DNA of 64,000 bases, from positions 434,001-498,000 of the forward strand of contig NZ_JAUDRH010000003.1 of assembly GCF_030381805.1 (NCBI RefSeq), in the 5' to 3' direction. The notes beneath the pieces are model-generated. The model was not told the DNA's origin. It did no database searches and was given only the letters and a program-made list of their open reading frames with translations. Both the position numbers and the translations under genes were made by a program. Numbering within the stretch: position 1 is the stretch's first letter; each line of letters opens with the position of its first letter. This document shows, piece by piece, positions 1-9,595 of this stretch. The stretch is from Chlorogloeopsis sp. ULAP01. GTDB taxonomy: Bacteria > Cyanobacteriota > Cyanobacteriia > Cyanobacteriales > Nostocaceae.

Positions 1-200
1 AAAAGTAAATGTAGTCTTTGTCCAAAGGTTTCATGACAGATTAATAATAGACATATGTTTATATAATCGATATTAATTTTGTACTTAATATTAGCAGGTT
101 GCTGATATTTCTAGTGTTATCATTTGAGTTTGCTCAAATCAAAGCTTAATTGCAAGCAGAAAGTAAAATCTCAGTCAAATACTCTACCCTGTTAAACGTA

Positions 201-776
201 ATGATAGCCAACCCCCAACTTCAAAGAATGACTATCGAGGAATACCTCGAATGGGAAGTATTACAAGACTGTCGTTATGAATACGTCAACGGCAAAGTCT
301 TTGCAATGACTGGGGGTACAATTCCCCATAATGATATTGCCCTTAACATCTACAGGGTATTGTATCCCCATCTACGTCCTAGAGGCTGTCGTATCAATGT
401 AGCAGATGTAAAATTACAGGTTAGTCCTAATAGCCCATATTACTACCCAGATGTTATTGTTAGTTGCGATTCGCTGGACTTGAATGCTCGTAAATTTATT
501 CAATATCCTAAACTAATCATCGAAGTTCTTTCTCCTGGTACAGAAGCCAAAGATAGAGGTGAAAAATTTGCCTACTATCGTACAATTTCTACTTTACAAG
601 ACTACATTATTATTGATTCTGAAAAAATTGGAGTCGAATCTTACCGTCGTGGAGAAGGCAGAATGTGGCTTTATGATCCTTATACAGAAGGAGATATCAT
701 CACGATAGAAAGCATTGAATTTAGTTGTGCGATTGAACTCCTTTATGAGAATGTGAATTTTGAAAGCGAAGAATGA
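201..776 (+). CDS. Uma2 family endonuclease-like protein (DUF820)
   Basis: The 191-residue product has the layout of the Uma2/DUF820 family, a PD-(D/E)XK nuclease-like fold that is greatly expanded in cyanobacteria and of unknown cellular role. The start MIANPQLQRMTIEEYLEWE, the RYEYVNGKVFAMTGGT stretch, the YYYPDVIV segment and KLIIEVLSPGTE are typical; the D of PDV and the E of IIEVLS are the likely metal-binding acids. An in-frame TTG at 150 would add 17 residues, but the family normally begins at this ATG. It is monocistronic and converges on a small minus-strand gene 15 bp away. Family assignment is secure; function is not. Confidence 0.93.
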   Translation: MIANPQLQRMTIEEYLEWEVLQDCRYEYVNGKVFAMTGGTIPHNDIALNIYRVLYPHLRPRGCRINVADVKLQVSPNSPYYYPDVIVSCDSLDLNARKFIQYPKLIIEVLSPGTEAKDRGEKFAYYRTISTLQDYIIIDSEKIGVESYRRGEGRMWLYDPYTEGDIITIESIEFSCAIELLYENVNFESEE

Positions 777-791
777 ATATAAAGCTAATTG

Positions 792-977
792 TTAGCTATC
801 AGTTGAAGCACTAAAGTTTGTTGGCAATTGAATATCAGGTATCTCTTCCGAAGTTAAAGTAACTACTTTCCCATCTTGCATAATACTAATCGACTCACCT
901 AATTTGCGATGTCTTTCAATCGCTGCGGCAATAGCTGCTTTTACTCCAGCATCAATTTTGGTGTGTAAGGTTCTCAT
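792..977 (-). CDS. small conserved hypothetical protein (61 aa)
   Basis: A 61-residue protein with an amphipathic N-terminal helix (KIDAGVKAAIAAAIERHRKLG) followed by a short strand-like segment (SISIMQDGKVVTLTSEEIPD). Similar small proteins occur in cyanobacteria, sometimes beside toxin genes, so an antitoxin-like role is possible, but no toxin partner lies next to it. The ribosome-binding site is weak. It lies just downstream of the ABC ATPase gene on the same strand, 43 bp away. I do not recognise a function. Confidence 0.6.
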   Translation of the reverse strand: MRTLHTKIDAGVKAAIAAAIERHRKLGESISIMQDGKVVTLTSEEIPDIQLPTNFSASTDS

Positions 978-1020
978 TTCTGCTTCATTTATATTTTGGA
1001 TTCAGCTTTTCCTCCCCGTG

Positions 1021-2526
1021 TCACCGTGTCCCCGCGTCAGAGCGTCTTTTTATCCCTCCCCCCATCAATAAACCAATCTCCTCCACTGTCGCCCTCTGGG
1101 CATCCAACACACCCACAAACTCACCTCTGTACATTACGGCAATCCGATCGCTCATTGCCATCACTTCCTCTAACTCTGTCGAAATATACAAAATTGCTGC
1201 ACCGCGATCGCGTTCTGCCAACAATCGGCGCTGTACTGCTTCTGTTGCCCCTACATCTAATCCTCGTGTGGGTTGCATCGCCACAATTAACGCGGGTTCT
1301 CCGCTCAATTCTCGTGCCAAAACCACCTTTTGTTGATTTCCTCCTGACAGTTGATTTACCTTGACATCAATCCCCACCGCCCGGATATCAAACTCTTGCA
1401 TTGCAGACTTGGCATTGTTGGCGATCGCATCCTGTTGCAGCAAAAAACGGCGGCAAAACGGTACTTTCTTAAAAGCCTTTAAAATTAGATTTTGGGCAAT
1501 ACTAAATTGCAATACTAAACCAGTTTTCTGCCTATCTTCCGGAATGTACCCCACTCCAGCTACGCCACCCTTCCCCGTGTTTTGCCTAAACTCAATTTTC
1601 CCCCGCTTAATATTTCGCATTCCTGCCACAGCATCAGCTAATTCTCGCTGCCCGTTACCATCCACACCAGCAATGCCCAAAATTTCTCCCGCCCGCAGTT
1701 CAAAAGTTACATCCCGAACAGCGATCGCACCTCGCTCATCTGCTACTTGCAATTTCTGTACTGACAATACTGTCTTTCCTAGTAATACTGGAGATTTATG
1801 CAGCTCTAAAGAAACTTCGCGCCCTACCATCAAGTTTGCCAATTGTTGAGGCGTTGTTTCTTGAGTTGTTTTTGTTGCTACCATACGCCCTCGCCGCAAC
1901 ACCGTTACTGTATCGCATAGGTTCATTACTTCTTCTAACTTATGACTGATAAAAATAATTGTGTTTCCAGCAGTTGCTAATTGGCGGAGAATTGCAAACA
2001 AAGACTCGACTTCCAATGGTGTTAAAACAGCCGTTGGTTCATCTAGAATTAATAACTTAGCTTTGCGGTAAAGGGCTTTAAGAATTTCTACTCGCTGTTG
2101 CATTCCAACTGGTAAGTTTTCTACTTTGGCAGTAGGTTCAACTTCTAGTTTGTAAGCTTGAGATAAAGATGCTATCTCATGATGTTTGTTATGTAGATTC
2201 AGATGCCAATCTTTCTGTTTACCTAAAATAATATTTTCTGTTACTGTCAATTGAGGTACAAGCATGAAGTGTTGGTGAATCATGCCTATACCTAGTTTAA
2301 TTGCCTCTTGGGGAGATATGATTTTGACTAATTTCTCCTCTAGATAAATTTGACCAAAATCGGGTTGATAAATTCCACTAATAATATTCATTAAAGTGGT
2401 TTTACCTGCGCCATTTTCACCTAAAATTGCGTGGATTTTTCCCGCTTCAACACTCAGGCTGATATCCTCATTGGCGATAAACGAGCCAAAGCGCTTGGTA
2501 ATTCCTTCTAGGCGTAAATATGTCAT
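1021..2526 (-). CDS. BMP-type (nucleoside/sugar) ABC transporter ATP-binding protein
   Basis: A 501-residue double-ATPase protein of the RbsA/NupO class that would power import of nucleosides or sugars at the inner membrane. The first domain has Walker A GENGAGKTT (about residue 36), the Q-loop region HQHFMLVPQLTV, a weakened signature LPVGMQQRVE and Walker B LLILDEPTAVLT. The second domain has a degenerate Walker A (GVDGNGQRE), a full signature LSGGNQQKVVLA and a Walker B altered to LIVAMQPTRGLD, the usual pattern for this class. The binding-protein gene lies 111 bp upstream on the same strand. The two permease genes normally found beside it are absent here. Confidence 0.93.
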   Translation of the reverse strand: MTYLRLEGITKRFGSFIANEDISLSVEAGKIHAILGENGAGKTTLMNIISGIYQPDFGQIYLEEKLVKIISPQEAIKLGIGMIHQHFMLVPQLTVTENIILGKQKDWHLNLHNKHHEIASLSQAYKLEVEPTAKVENLPVGMQQRVEILKALYRKAKLLILDEPTAVLTPLEVESLFAILRQLATAGNTIIFISHKLEEVMNLCDTVTVLRRGRMVATKTTQETTPQQLANLMVGREVSLELHKSPVLLGKTVLSVQKLQVADERGAIAVRDVTFELRAGEILGIAGVDGNGQRELADAVAGMRNIKRGKIEFRQNTGKGGVAGVGYIPEDRQKTGLVLQFSIAQNLILKAFKKVPFCRRFLLQQDAIANNAKSAMQEFDIRAVGIDVKVNQLSGGNQQKVVLARELSGEPALIVAMQPTRGLDVGATEAVQRRLLAERDRGAAILYISTELEEVMAMSDRIAVMYRGEFVGVLDAQRATVEEIGLLMGGGIKRRSDAGTR

Positions 2527-2536
2527 ATTATTGTTT

Positions 2537-2582
2537 TTTAAACGCAGAGGAGCGCAGAGGAAGCGCGGAGTAACGCAGAGAT
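2537..2582. repeat. purine-rich CGCAGAGG repeat
   Basis: The spacer between the ABC ATPase and the binding protein carries repeated GCAGAGG/CGCAGAG units. A related tract lies at 15786-15810. Such low-complexity tracts are common in cyanobacterial spacers. Confidence 0.6.
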
Positions 2583-2637
2583 TTCCATAGAGAATTTGCT
2601 AAGAAGAATTTCTCGTGCAAACGTAAGCATGAGAAGA

Positions 2638-3687
2638 TTAAGCGGTTATTCTTTTAACACAACGTGTATTTTGACCACCCTCTTTGCAATTTTCAAAAGT
2701 AATCTTTTTAGCAACAATATCTTGTTTTGTACTCAATGCTTCTTTTTGTACTAATTCTGGAACCATGTCACCAAATTTTCCTAAAGTCAAGATATCTGGT
2801 CTTTCTAAACCAATGGTATATATTTGACCTTTCAATTCATTTTTATTTGCTAATTCTGCTAGATAAGCAATGGCTAAATCCATTCTTTTAACCGCACTTG
2901 TTAAAACTGCTTTTGGAGCAATTTCTAATTGGTCTTTGGTATTACCAAAAGCGTAGACTTTTTTATCACTTGCTGCTTGTAATACTGCGGGAGAAGCGCT
3001 ATCTAACCATTGGTAAATTACATCAGCACCAGAAGAAATTAAGGCGAGTGTGGCTTCTTTGCTTTTAGCAACATCATTCCAATCTCCTGTGAAGGAAGAC
3101 GTAATTTTAATATTTGGCTTCACCGTTTTTGCTCCTAACTCAAAGCCACGTAATTCTTGCTCCGTAGCTTCAAATTTTTGTCCGGCAATGTAAGCTAGTC
3201 TGTTGGATTTTGACATTGATGCACCAATAATGCCACACAAGTAGCTAGCTTGCAGGTGATCTATTCGCAAAGCAGCGATATTTTCACCTTTAACTGCACC
3301 ATTGATAGCTACAAAAAACGTGGAGGGAAATTGTGGTGCAACTTGTTGAATAGCCGCATCAAATTGTCCGCCGTGGGCAAATACCACATTGTAACCCTTG
3401 CGGGCAAAATCAGATAGCACTTCAGCTTGATCTGCTTGTGCAACTTGTTCTACATAAGTTGTTTGGGCATCCAGCTTTTGTTTTGCCAACTGTACGCCTT
3501 CGTAACCAGATTGATTCCAAGCTTGATCGCTAATTACACCAGGAAGAGCGATCGCTATTTTCAAACTTCTGCCATTCATTGTCAGTTTTGGAGTTTGACC
3601 ACTACTGCAAGCTTTCAGTAGTAAACTCGTGCTAACTGTAGCTGAACCATACAAAAGAAATTGACGTCTACCAAAATTTAGCGCCAT
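2638..3687 (-). CDS. BMP family ABC transporter substrate-binding lipoprotein
   Basis: A 349-residue periplasmic binding protein of the BMP/Med/PnrA family, which binds nucleosides or related ligands for ABC import. The N-terminus carries a twin-arginine-like NFGRRQFLLYG and a lipobox ending LLLKAC, so it is probably lipid-anchored. Family features are IAIALPGVISDQAWNQSGYEG, FAHGGQFDAAIQ, YIAGQKF and GADVIYQWLDSASPAVLQA. An upstream in-frame start at 3786 would add 33 residues with no signal logic, so the ATG at 3687 is preferred. It lies upstream of the ATPase gene on the same strand and probably forms an operon with it. The ligand cannot be told from the sequence. Confidence 0.92.
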   Translation of the reverse strand: MALNFGRRQFLLYGSATVSTSLLLKACSSGQTPKLTMNGRSLKIAIALPGVISDQAWNQSGYEGVQLAKQKLDAQTTYVEQVAQADQAEVLSDFARKGYNVVFAHGGQFDAAIQQVAPQFPSTFFVAINGAVKGENIAALRIDHLQASYLCGIIGASMSKSNRLAYIAGQKFEATEQELRGFELGAKTVKPNIKITSSFTGDWNDVAKSKEATLALISSGADVIYQWLDSASPAVLQAASDKKVYAFGNTKDQLEIAPKAVLTSAVKRMDLAIAYLAELANKNELKGQIYTIGLERPDILTLGKFGDMVPELVQKEALSTKQDIVAKKITFENCKEGGQNTRCVKRITA

Positions 3688-3823
3688 ATACCAGTCTTTA
3701 TAAATAGATCTAGATATAGGTACAGAATACAGAAAAATTCGACAGCTAGCAGCAAGGATAAAGAGGATGGGGAGACAAGGAGACACGGAGAAGAATTCTC
3801 TTCCCTGTTCCTCCTCTTTGTTC

Positions 3824-5554
3824 CTAATCCCTAGCCCCTTTTACTAATTGCGGTTGTCCCCAAATAATTCGTTCTTGTTTGTAAATGGCAATTCCCGGTT
3901 TAGCTCCTTTGGGTTTGTAAACGTGTTTGGGTTGGGTGTAAATTATTGGTACTTGGTCACTTTGACGAGCGCGACTGTAGTAGGCAGCAAGATTAGCGGT
4001 AAATTGCAAATCAATTTCTTCTGGAACAGCACCAGGTTGTAGCCGCAGCAGAACATGACTACCTGGAATTTCTTGAGCGTGAAACCACAAATCGTAATCA
4101 CCTGCAACCCGAAATGTTAATTGATCGTTCTGGCGATTATTACGACCAATTAATACCTCAAAACCGCCAGGAGTGCGATAACGATAAAAATTGTTACTGG
4201 TTTCGCTACCGTTGCGGCTGCGATATTCTGGATCTTCTAAATACCGTTGCTGAATTAGCTCCTCGCGGATTTCTTCTAAGGTTTGTAAATCTTCTGTTGT
4301 TTGGTAGTTCTCTATTTGAGCGATCGCAGCTTCTACTTGTTCTAAATACTCGATTTCGGCATTCACTTCTTTAAGTAAGGGTTCTACAGCTAAACGAGCG
4401 CGTTTGAGTTTTTGGTGCTGCTTGTAAAGATTTTGAGCATTTTGCACGGCATTTTTATCTGGTTCGAGGGCAATTTTTACACTCTTGCCAGTCTCAAAAT
4501 CAGGGAGGCTAATTTCTTTCATCCCCACCTGCCAGTCTTGTAAATGCGCCATCAATAAATCTGCTTTGGTGCGATACTCGTCAGCGCGATCAGATTCCTG
4601 CAAGCGTTGCTCAAAAGTTTGCGCTTTCAATCGCAGTTTTTCTAAAACATTACTCAGTTTCTGACTCAACTGATGCCGCAGTTGCGAAAAAGTTTGTTGA
4701 TTGAGCCAATCTGTATAGTAGCGATTGATTAGCTCCTGAATATCTGTTGCAGGCTCAATTACATCCCAACCAAGTACTGTGTATCCAAAACTAGTCCATG
4801 CTGGTTGAAACTTTTCATTCGCTAAGGCTTGCAGCCATTCTTGCCAACGCGTAAATAATCTTTGCCAGTCGTCAGATTTCAGGGCATCGGTGGTGGTTTC
4901 TGGATCTATATCAGCTACCAACAGCATTGACTCTACCAGTGCAGGAGAAACACCGCGATAATTTTTCAGCAACTGTCGTTTAATAGTTCCCGGTATGAGA
5001 CTTACTCGTTCTTGCCAGCGTTGTTGGGATTCGCTCAAACTAGGTATAGCACCAGTCAGGCTAGGTGGTGTTTCATAAGGTTGTCCGGTAAGAATAGGAC
5101 GAACGCTGGATTTTTGTTGATTAACTTGGCGGGCAGGGGTGATGATGGTATTGCTGGCATCGGTAAGAATAACGTTGCTGTATTTGCCCATGATTTCCAC
5201 GTAGAGGTGATACAGCGCGTTTTCTCCAGGGCGACGGGCAAATTGCAAATCAATTGCTCTCTCCCAAGGAGCGATCGCTTCAACTGTTACTAATGCCAAA
5301 CCATTCAATTGGTGAACTAGTTGTTGGCTGAAGGTGAAGGTATCTGGTAGTCGCGGCGGTGGATCGCCGATATGCAGGCGGGCTGCTTGGGGGTGCCAGG
5401 AAATTTCTAGCCAACCCCGTCCTTTGAGGGTACGTAGCGCTATAGAAATCGTGTAGCGATCGCGCTGGTAAACCTGTTCCAAGCGCGAGGGTAACCAATT
5501 CGCACGGATATCACTACAAACAGCTGTGAGCGTAGTAAAGTCAAATGTTTGCAC
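3824..5554 (-). CDS. rqcH: Rqc2/RqcH-type ribosome quality-control protein (NFACT family)
   Basis: A 576-residue NFACT protein. The N-terminal NFACT-N part (MQTFDFTTLTAVCSDIRANW to about residue 200) includes the family motif MGKYSNVILTD. Coiled-coil segments occupy about 290-430, and the C-terminal NFACT-R (DUF814) domain carries FYRYRTPGGFEVLIGRNNRQN and DLWFHAQEIPGSHVLLR. Bacterial members bind stalled 50S subunits carrying peptidyl-tRNA and add alanine tails that mark nascent chains for degradation. Older annotations call these fibronectin-binding proteins, but no signal peptide or wall anchor is visible. It appears monocistronic. The 5' end contains a HIP1-like octamer. Confidence 0.93.
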   Translation of the reverse strand: MQTFDFTTLTAVCSDIRANWLPSRLEQVYQRDRYTISIALRTLKGRGWLEISWHPQAARLHIGDPPPRLPDTFTFSQQLVHQLNGLALVTVEAIAPWERAIDLQFARRPGENALYHLYVEIMGKYSNVILTDASNTIITPARQVNQQKSSVRPILTGQPYETPPSLTGAIPSLSESQQRWQERVSLIPGTIKRQLLKNYRGVSPALVESMLLVADIDPETTTDALKSDDWQRLFTRWQEWLQALANEKFQPAWTSFGYTVLGWDVIEPATDIQELINRYYTDWLNQQTFSQLRHQLSQKLSNVLEKLRLKAQTFEQRLQESDRADEYRTKADLLMAHLQDWQVGMKEISLPDFETGKSVKIALEPDKNAVQNAQNLYKQHQKLKRARLAVEPLLKEVNAEIEYLEQVEAAIAQIENYQTTEDLQTLEEIREELIQQRYLEDPEYRSRNGSETSNNFYRYRTPGGFEVLIGRNNRQNDQLTFRVAGDYDLWFHAQEIPGSHVLLRLQPGAVPEEIDLQFTANLAAYYSRARQSDQVPIIYTQPKHVYKPKGAKPGIAIYKQERIIWGQPQLVKGARD

Positions 5555-5794
5555 AACGATTGCCGTTGATGTAAAAACGTTCGATGGTCAACAGAAGCCC
5601 ATCCTATCTAATCGTAAAGGGGATTGGGGACTAATGACTAGGGACTAGGAGCAAGCAAAAAACTAACTCTCAATTTGATACAGGAAGCATCAGGTGAGAG
5701 TTAGTCTTACATAATAGGTAATTGGTATTGACATCATTTATATATTTACCTGTTAGCCATTACCAATTCCCTATTACCTCTAAATCAAAGAGGG

Positions 5795-7069
5795 TTATGA
5801 ACTTAGTAATACCGCTTCTTTTTCTTCCACTTTTGTCTGTAAAAGCTCAGTATACAGATTACCAAGCTGACTTGCTACACCATCCCAACTAAACTTGCTT
5901 TCTACCCGTTGTCTACCACCTTTGCCTAATTTATCCCGCCACTCTGGATTGCCAAGAATTCTATCAATCGCAGTAGCAAAGGCATCTACATCTTGTGGTG
6001 GTGCAAGTAAACCAGTTGCTTCGGGAACAACAGTGAACTGAAGTCCACCGACATCACTTGCTACTACTGGTGTATAGCTTGCCATCGCTTCAATTGCCAC
6101 TAGCCCGAAGGGTTCGTAGTGACTGGGGACAACACAAACATCAGCAGCAGCATAATAACTTGGCAAGATTTCCTGGCTGAGACGCCCAGGCAGGGTAGTA
6201 AAATCTTGGATGCCTAATTCGGCAATGATTTCCTCAATTCGTTCGCGTTCAATGCCATCGCTTTGACCTGGTACGCTACCACCACCGATAATGAGTTTCA
6301 GGTTTTTATGATTGCGAAACTGTGACTGTCCCACAGCACGCACCAAGGTTTCTATACCTTTGCGCGGATCAAACCGTCCCACGTACAATACAATTTTGTC
6401 TTCGCTGTCAAACCCTAGTTCTGCTCTTGCAGCTTGACGATCAATACAACCAAATCGACGAATGTCAGTACCGCAGGGAATTATATCAACATTGCCTTTT
6501 GCGGAGACAAGCGATCGCATATGTTCTTTTTCTTGTGGACTTGTAGCCACAATCCGTTCGGCTGTCTCCAAAACTTCTTTTTCTACTGCTAGCCGTGTAC
6601 TGGCAATTAGAGGAATTGTCTTAATGGTATTGTACTTAACTGCCCCTAAAGAATGATACGTATGAACCTGTTTACTGCCTTGAATTTTCTTTAGCTGCAT
6701 TCCTACCCAGCTAGAAAGCCAGTAGTTTGTGTGAATTAATGGATATGTAAAACCATTTTCCTTTTGGAGTGCCAAAAAATTTTTCACAAATTCTGGCAAA
6801 TATCCAAATAGATTGTCTCTGGGAACAAATTCCACAGAACCGGCTTGCAAACGTATAGTCCGACAATTGGCACTATGTTGAACAATTGTTTGTTGTTCTT
6901 CGCTGATTTTACGGGTAAACATATCGACTTGCCATCCCAATTGGGCTAGCGCTTCGCCTACGTGCCGAACATAAACGTTTTGACCTCCAGCTTCCTCTTT
7001 ACCAATTTCAATCGCTGGATCGCCATGGACTGAAATCAAGGCGATACGTTGTTCAGTTCTAGAGTTCAT
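5795..7069 (-). CDS. GT4 glycosyltransferase, sucrose-phosphate-synthase-like
   Basis: A 424-residue GT-B glycosyltransferase resembling the short, single-domain sucrose-phosphate synthases of filamentous cyanobacteria. Visible features are GGQNVYVRHVGEALAQLGW near the N-terminus, HTNYWLSSWVG and HTYHSLGAVKYN (acceptor region), LYVGRFDPRKGIETLVRA and the E-x7-E nucleotide-sugar motif EPFGLVAIEAMAS. It would transfer glucose from a nucleotide sugar, possibly to fructose-6-phosphate to make sucrose for osmoprotection or carbon export to heterocysts. No phosphatase domain is fused. The sucrose role is inferred; other GT4 acceptors are possible. Upstream lies an unusually long AT-rich spacer. Confidence 0.9.
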   Translation of the reverse strand: MNSRTEQRIALISVHGDPAIEIGKEEAGGQNVYVRHVGEALAQLGWQVDMFTRKISEEQQTIVQHSANCRTIRLQAGSVEFVPRDNLFGYLPEFVKNFLALQKENGFTYPLIHTNYWLSSWVGMQLKKIQGSKQVHTYHSLGAVKYNTIKTIPLIASTRLAVEKEVLETAERIVATSPQEKEHMRSLVSAKGNVDIIPCGTDIRRFGCIDRQAARAELGFDSEDKIVLYVGRFDPRKGIETLVRAVGQSQFRNHKNLKLIIGGGSVPGQSDGIERERIEEIIAELGIQDFTTLPGRLSQEILPSYYAAADVCVVPSHYEPFGLVAIEAMASYTPVVASDVGGLQFTVVPEATGLLAPPQDVDAFATAIDRILGNPEWRDKLGKGGRQRVESKFSWDGVASQLGNLYTELLQTKVEEKEAVLLSS

Positions 7070-7940
7070 AGTTTGTTGGTTTTTATATTGAACGAGGTTT
7101 AAAGTAAATTACGGTTTTGACTAGCCTTACCCAACCTCAATCATGTGGAAAGTTTAAGCAATATTTATTTTAATTTAATACGTCAAACATTTTTATACAT
7201 CTACTAGTAGAAGTACTCTATTTCTCTAAGTATTTATATTTAATATTTTTATATACTATTGTAATCTTTATATCTAACCAGTAAAATTATTGATTTATCT
7301 TTTGTATTTTAATTTACTTGCTTTGAGATATTTAACACTATTTATTAATATAGCTTATAGCTTAAATAAAGTTTAAATATTTGGTCTAAAGTTATTTAAT
7401 ATACCAAGTGAATCTAGTTTACATTTGTCTTATAGGATGACTTCCTTGCATAAATCTAACCAAAAAAGCTACGTTGATTTTGAAATACTTACGTAGTCAT
7501 GATAGTTGAAAACAATAGTATAAAAAATCACAAATTTATTTTCGATTTACACGTAAAATCTTATCTTGTTCGTGTTATCTTTAACGCAAACTTAGCCGTA
7601 GTAAAAATTTTATCATTCACCATAGTTTGATTAGAATGGCATATAGTTATGATAATTTCATAACCTTATTCCGATTTTGTATCTATAGACATAGAAAATG
7701 GGGAGAAAGTGTACTTGAAAGACGCAGTAATTCACAACAACGATATATTTTCAGTAATACGCAACTATTCATTCAACCCCCACTTAGCAATCCATGCAGC
7801 GAAAATAAATGGTTGGGTTTGCCGAAGCCGAATTGACAAGCTGGTATGCTGGAAAAGATACAAAATCACAAGCAATGCTTTGGAAGTAAAATTACTGCCT
7901 CATAGTCTTTAATTTTTATCTGGCAGTAACAGCTATACCT
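7070..7940. other. long AT-rich intergenic region (871 bp)
   Basis: No convincing gene was found. Two short overlapping plus-strand ORFs (7627-7836 and 7709-7912) use different frames, lack ribosome-binding sites and show no family features. The region is strongly AT-rich and presumably holds the promoter of the glycosyltransferase and upstream signals of the 7941 gene. Confidence 0.55.
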
Positions 7941-8330
7941 ATGGAACTACAATTTATTCCTGTTGAAGAGTTTTACTTTGCCCTTACCTTAGCCGTTCGG
8001 ACACTAGAAGAATTAGATCAACCTGGTTTGGTAGAACAGGTGCGATCGCGACTGTTGGCTGAATGCGGTAAACCCTCAACAGTCGCTCCTGGCAAACAGA
8101 ATACCTTTAATTATGTATTCAAGGTACAAAACATAGACCACAGCCCAGCACCTGGGTTGATCGTTTCCATCTCAGACTGGCAAAATAAGCTGCGTCTAAG
8201 TAGCGACTATGGCTGGATGTTAGATGAACAACGTAAGCCTATTCATACAGAAAAATTTGACCAACGTGCGCACTTCACCCAACAGTTGCGATCGCACTTA
8301 CAAAAATGGCTAGAGATATCCTTTAGCTAA
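7941..8330 (+). CDS. conserved cyanobacterial hypothetical protein (129 aa)
   Basis: A soluble 129-residue protein with no transmembrane segment or signal peptide. The N-terminal helix (FALTLAVRTLEELDQPGLVEQV) is followed by a mixed alpha/beta stretch rich in aromatic residues (YVFKVQNIDHSPAPGLIV, DYGWMLDEQRKP). Coding quality is good and the gene contains HIP1-type octamers. It converges on the RRM gene with two hairpins between them. Function is not recognised. Confidence 0.75.
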   Translation: MELQFIPVEEFYFALTLAVRTLEELDQPGLVEQVRSRLLAECGKPSTVAPGKQNTFNYVFKVQNIDHSPAPGLIVSISDWQNKLRLSSDYGWMLDEQRKPIHTEKFDQRAHFTQQLRSHLQKWLEISFS

Positions 8331-8373
8331 GTAACTAGAGGATAAATGATGAAAATTTGATTGTAGATGCTGA

Positions 8374-8427
8374 AGGCACTTTTAAGTGCCTGAACCATGT
8401 TTCTTCCTTGCGGCTCAAGCCACAAGG
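8374..8427. terminator. two hairpins between convergent genes
   Basis: The first hairpin is a perfect 8-bp inverted repeat AGGCACTT/AAGTGCCT (8374-8391) with a TT loop. The second (8406-8427) pairs CCTTG-GGCT with AGCC-CAAGG around one mismatch. They lie between the stop codons of the convergent 7941 and RRM genes and probably end transcription in both directions, although neither has a long T-run. Confidence 0.55.
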
Positions 8428-8456
8428 TTTCCACATTTCCCACGAAGTTATCTAAA

Positions 8457-8936
8457 TTAACTGGTAGTTTGAGCAGCGAGCATTTGCTTGAGCTTTTCCA
8501 ACTCAGAAGCCCAACGGGGATCTGGACGAATAGCTTCTGTGTCAGTTGAGGTGCTTTCTTTGCTACCACCACCACGCCGAGACTTCTTAGATTTCTTATT
8601 TTCTTTCGTGGGGCTAGAACCAGCATTTCCACCAGTATTTACTACTGGTTTGGGAGTTGGATTTTCTTCATTCTCTTCTCCCTTTGTCCGAGGTAGTGCC
8701 TTTTCTATTTTGATGGCAGAGTCTTTGAACAAATGACCATTGTATTTTTCAATAATATGGTCTGCTTGTTCGTCATTATTTACAGTCAGAAAACCGAAGC
8801 CGCGACATTTGCCGGTTTTACGGTCTTTGATTAATTTCGTGGTGACATTATCACCTTCTTCTGCAAAAACTGCTTGTAATTCTTGACGTTCTATTTCTTC
8901 TTTAGGCAAATTGCCTATATACAGGCGAACAGACAT
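8457..8936 (-). CDS. RRM-domain RNA-binding protein
   Basis: A 159-residue protein with one N-terminal RNA recognition motif (residues 1-85): RNP2 is LYIGNL and RNP1 is KCRGFGFLTV. A low-complexity tail rich in Lys, Ser, Thr, Gly and Pro (about 86-140) ends in a short helix (RWASELEKLKQMLAAQ). Cyanobacterial RRM proteins act in RNA metabolism, often under cold stress; the long acidic/basic tail differs from the classic Gly-rich Rbp proteins. A strong Shine-Dalgarno sequence (GGAGG) sits about 10 bp before the ATG. The exact RNA target is unknown. Confidence 0.92.
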   Translation of the reverse strand: MSVRLYIGNLPKEEIERQELQAVFAEEGDNVTTKLIKDRKTGKCRGFGFLTVNNDEQADHIIEKYNGHLFKDSAIKIEKALPRTKGEENEENPTPKPVVNTGGNAGSSPTKENKKSKKSRRGGGSKESTSTDTEAIRPDPRWASELEKLKQMLAAQTTS

Positions 8937-9335
8937 GAACTAGACCTCCAGAGTGGATTTAATAAAGATTAGGCAAAAAACAGCAACCTGGCTTTAGCTT
9001 TTGATGGATGCTATTGCACGTCACTATCGCAAGCTAGTTTTTTTACTCAAAACTTTTAACCTATACAATACAGTTTTTTACCAAAATCAAGCTTGTTTAA
9101 TACAAAAGCGTACACTGCGCTAATAACACCTTTATTCTAAGAAATTATGAATCTTACAGCTTATTGCCGACCACAGGAAATGCCTTTAATTCTTTTAAAA
9201 TAATTAAACACCATTTCTTACATTATCACGGTATTTTCTACGTAGCTAGTTCAGGACACACATTTCCGACTTTTATATGAATGCATCGTAACATAAAATA
9301 CTTTTTTTCTAAAATTTGATATCTTTGGAAACAAA
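8937..9335. other. AT-rich leader/promoter region of the RRM gene
   Basis: No gene is visible. The region is AT-rich and lies upstream of the RRM gene; a long 5' untranslated region would fit cold-type regulation, but no conserved element was identified. Confidence 0.4.
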
Positions 9336-9354
9336 AACCAGCCGATGGCTGGTT
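9336..9354 (-). terminator. Rho-independent terminator
   Basis: A perfect 8-bp stem AACCAGCC/GGCTGGTT with loop GAT is followed, on the minus strand, by TTTTTGTTT. It lies 242 bp downstream of the M48-like gene's stop codon, so it ends that transcript or a separate small RNA encoded in 9355-9595. Confidence 0.75.
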
Positions 9355-9595
9355 AACTTGCTGCTGTGTTGGGAGGAAAAAGGGGGTCGATAAGCGCAAG
9401 CAGCCAAGACAAACAACTAAGCTGGGTAGCTGAGTTATATTGGTTGCTAGATTTTATGTAAATAAATGTAACAGTTATTTTCACTAACTGCAACTTTTGT
9501 TTACAAACTGCTATTACCCAGGTTCAAAAGTCCAATGCATAGGAAACAGGGCTGGGGAAAATAATGTGTGTAATTAATTCTGTCTAAGTATTTCA

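Noticed and set aside
996..1849. Two plus-strand ORFs opposite the ABC ATPase
   Set aside because: They lie antisense to a well-supported gene and show low-complexity composition without motifs.
7627..7912. Two short ORFs in the AT-rich spacer
   Set aside because: They overlap in different frames and lack Shine-Dalgarno sites or family features.
9355..9440. Yfr1 small RNA
   Set aside because: The conserved ACUCCUCACAC motif is absent, so only a generic small RNA candidate is reported.
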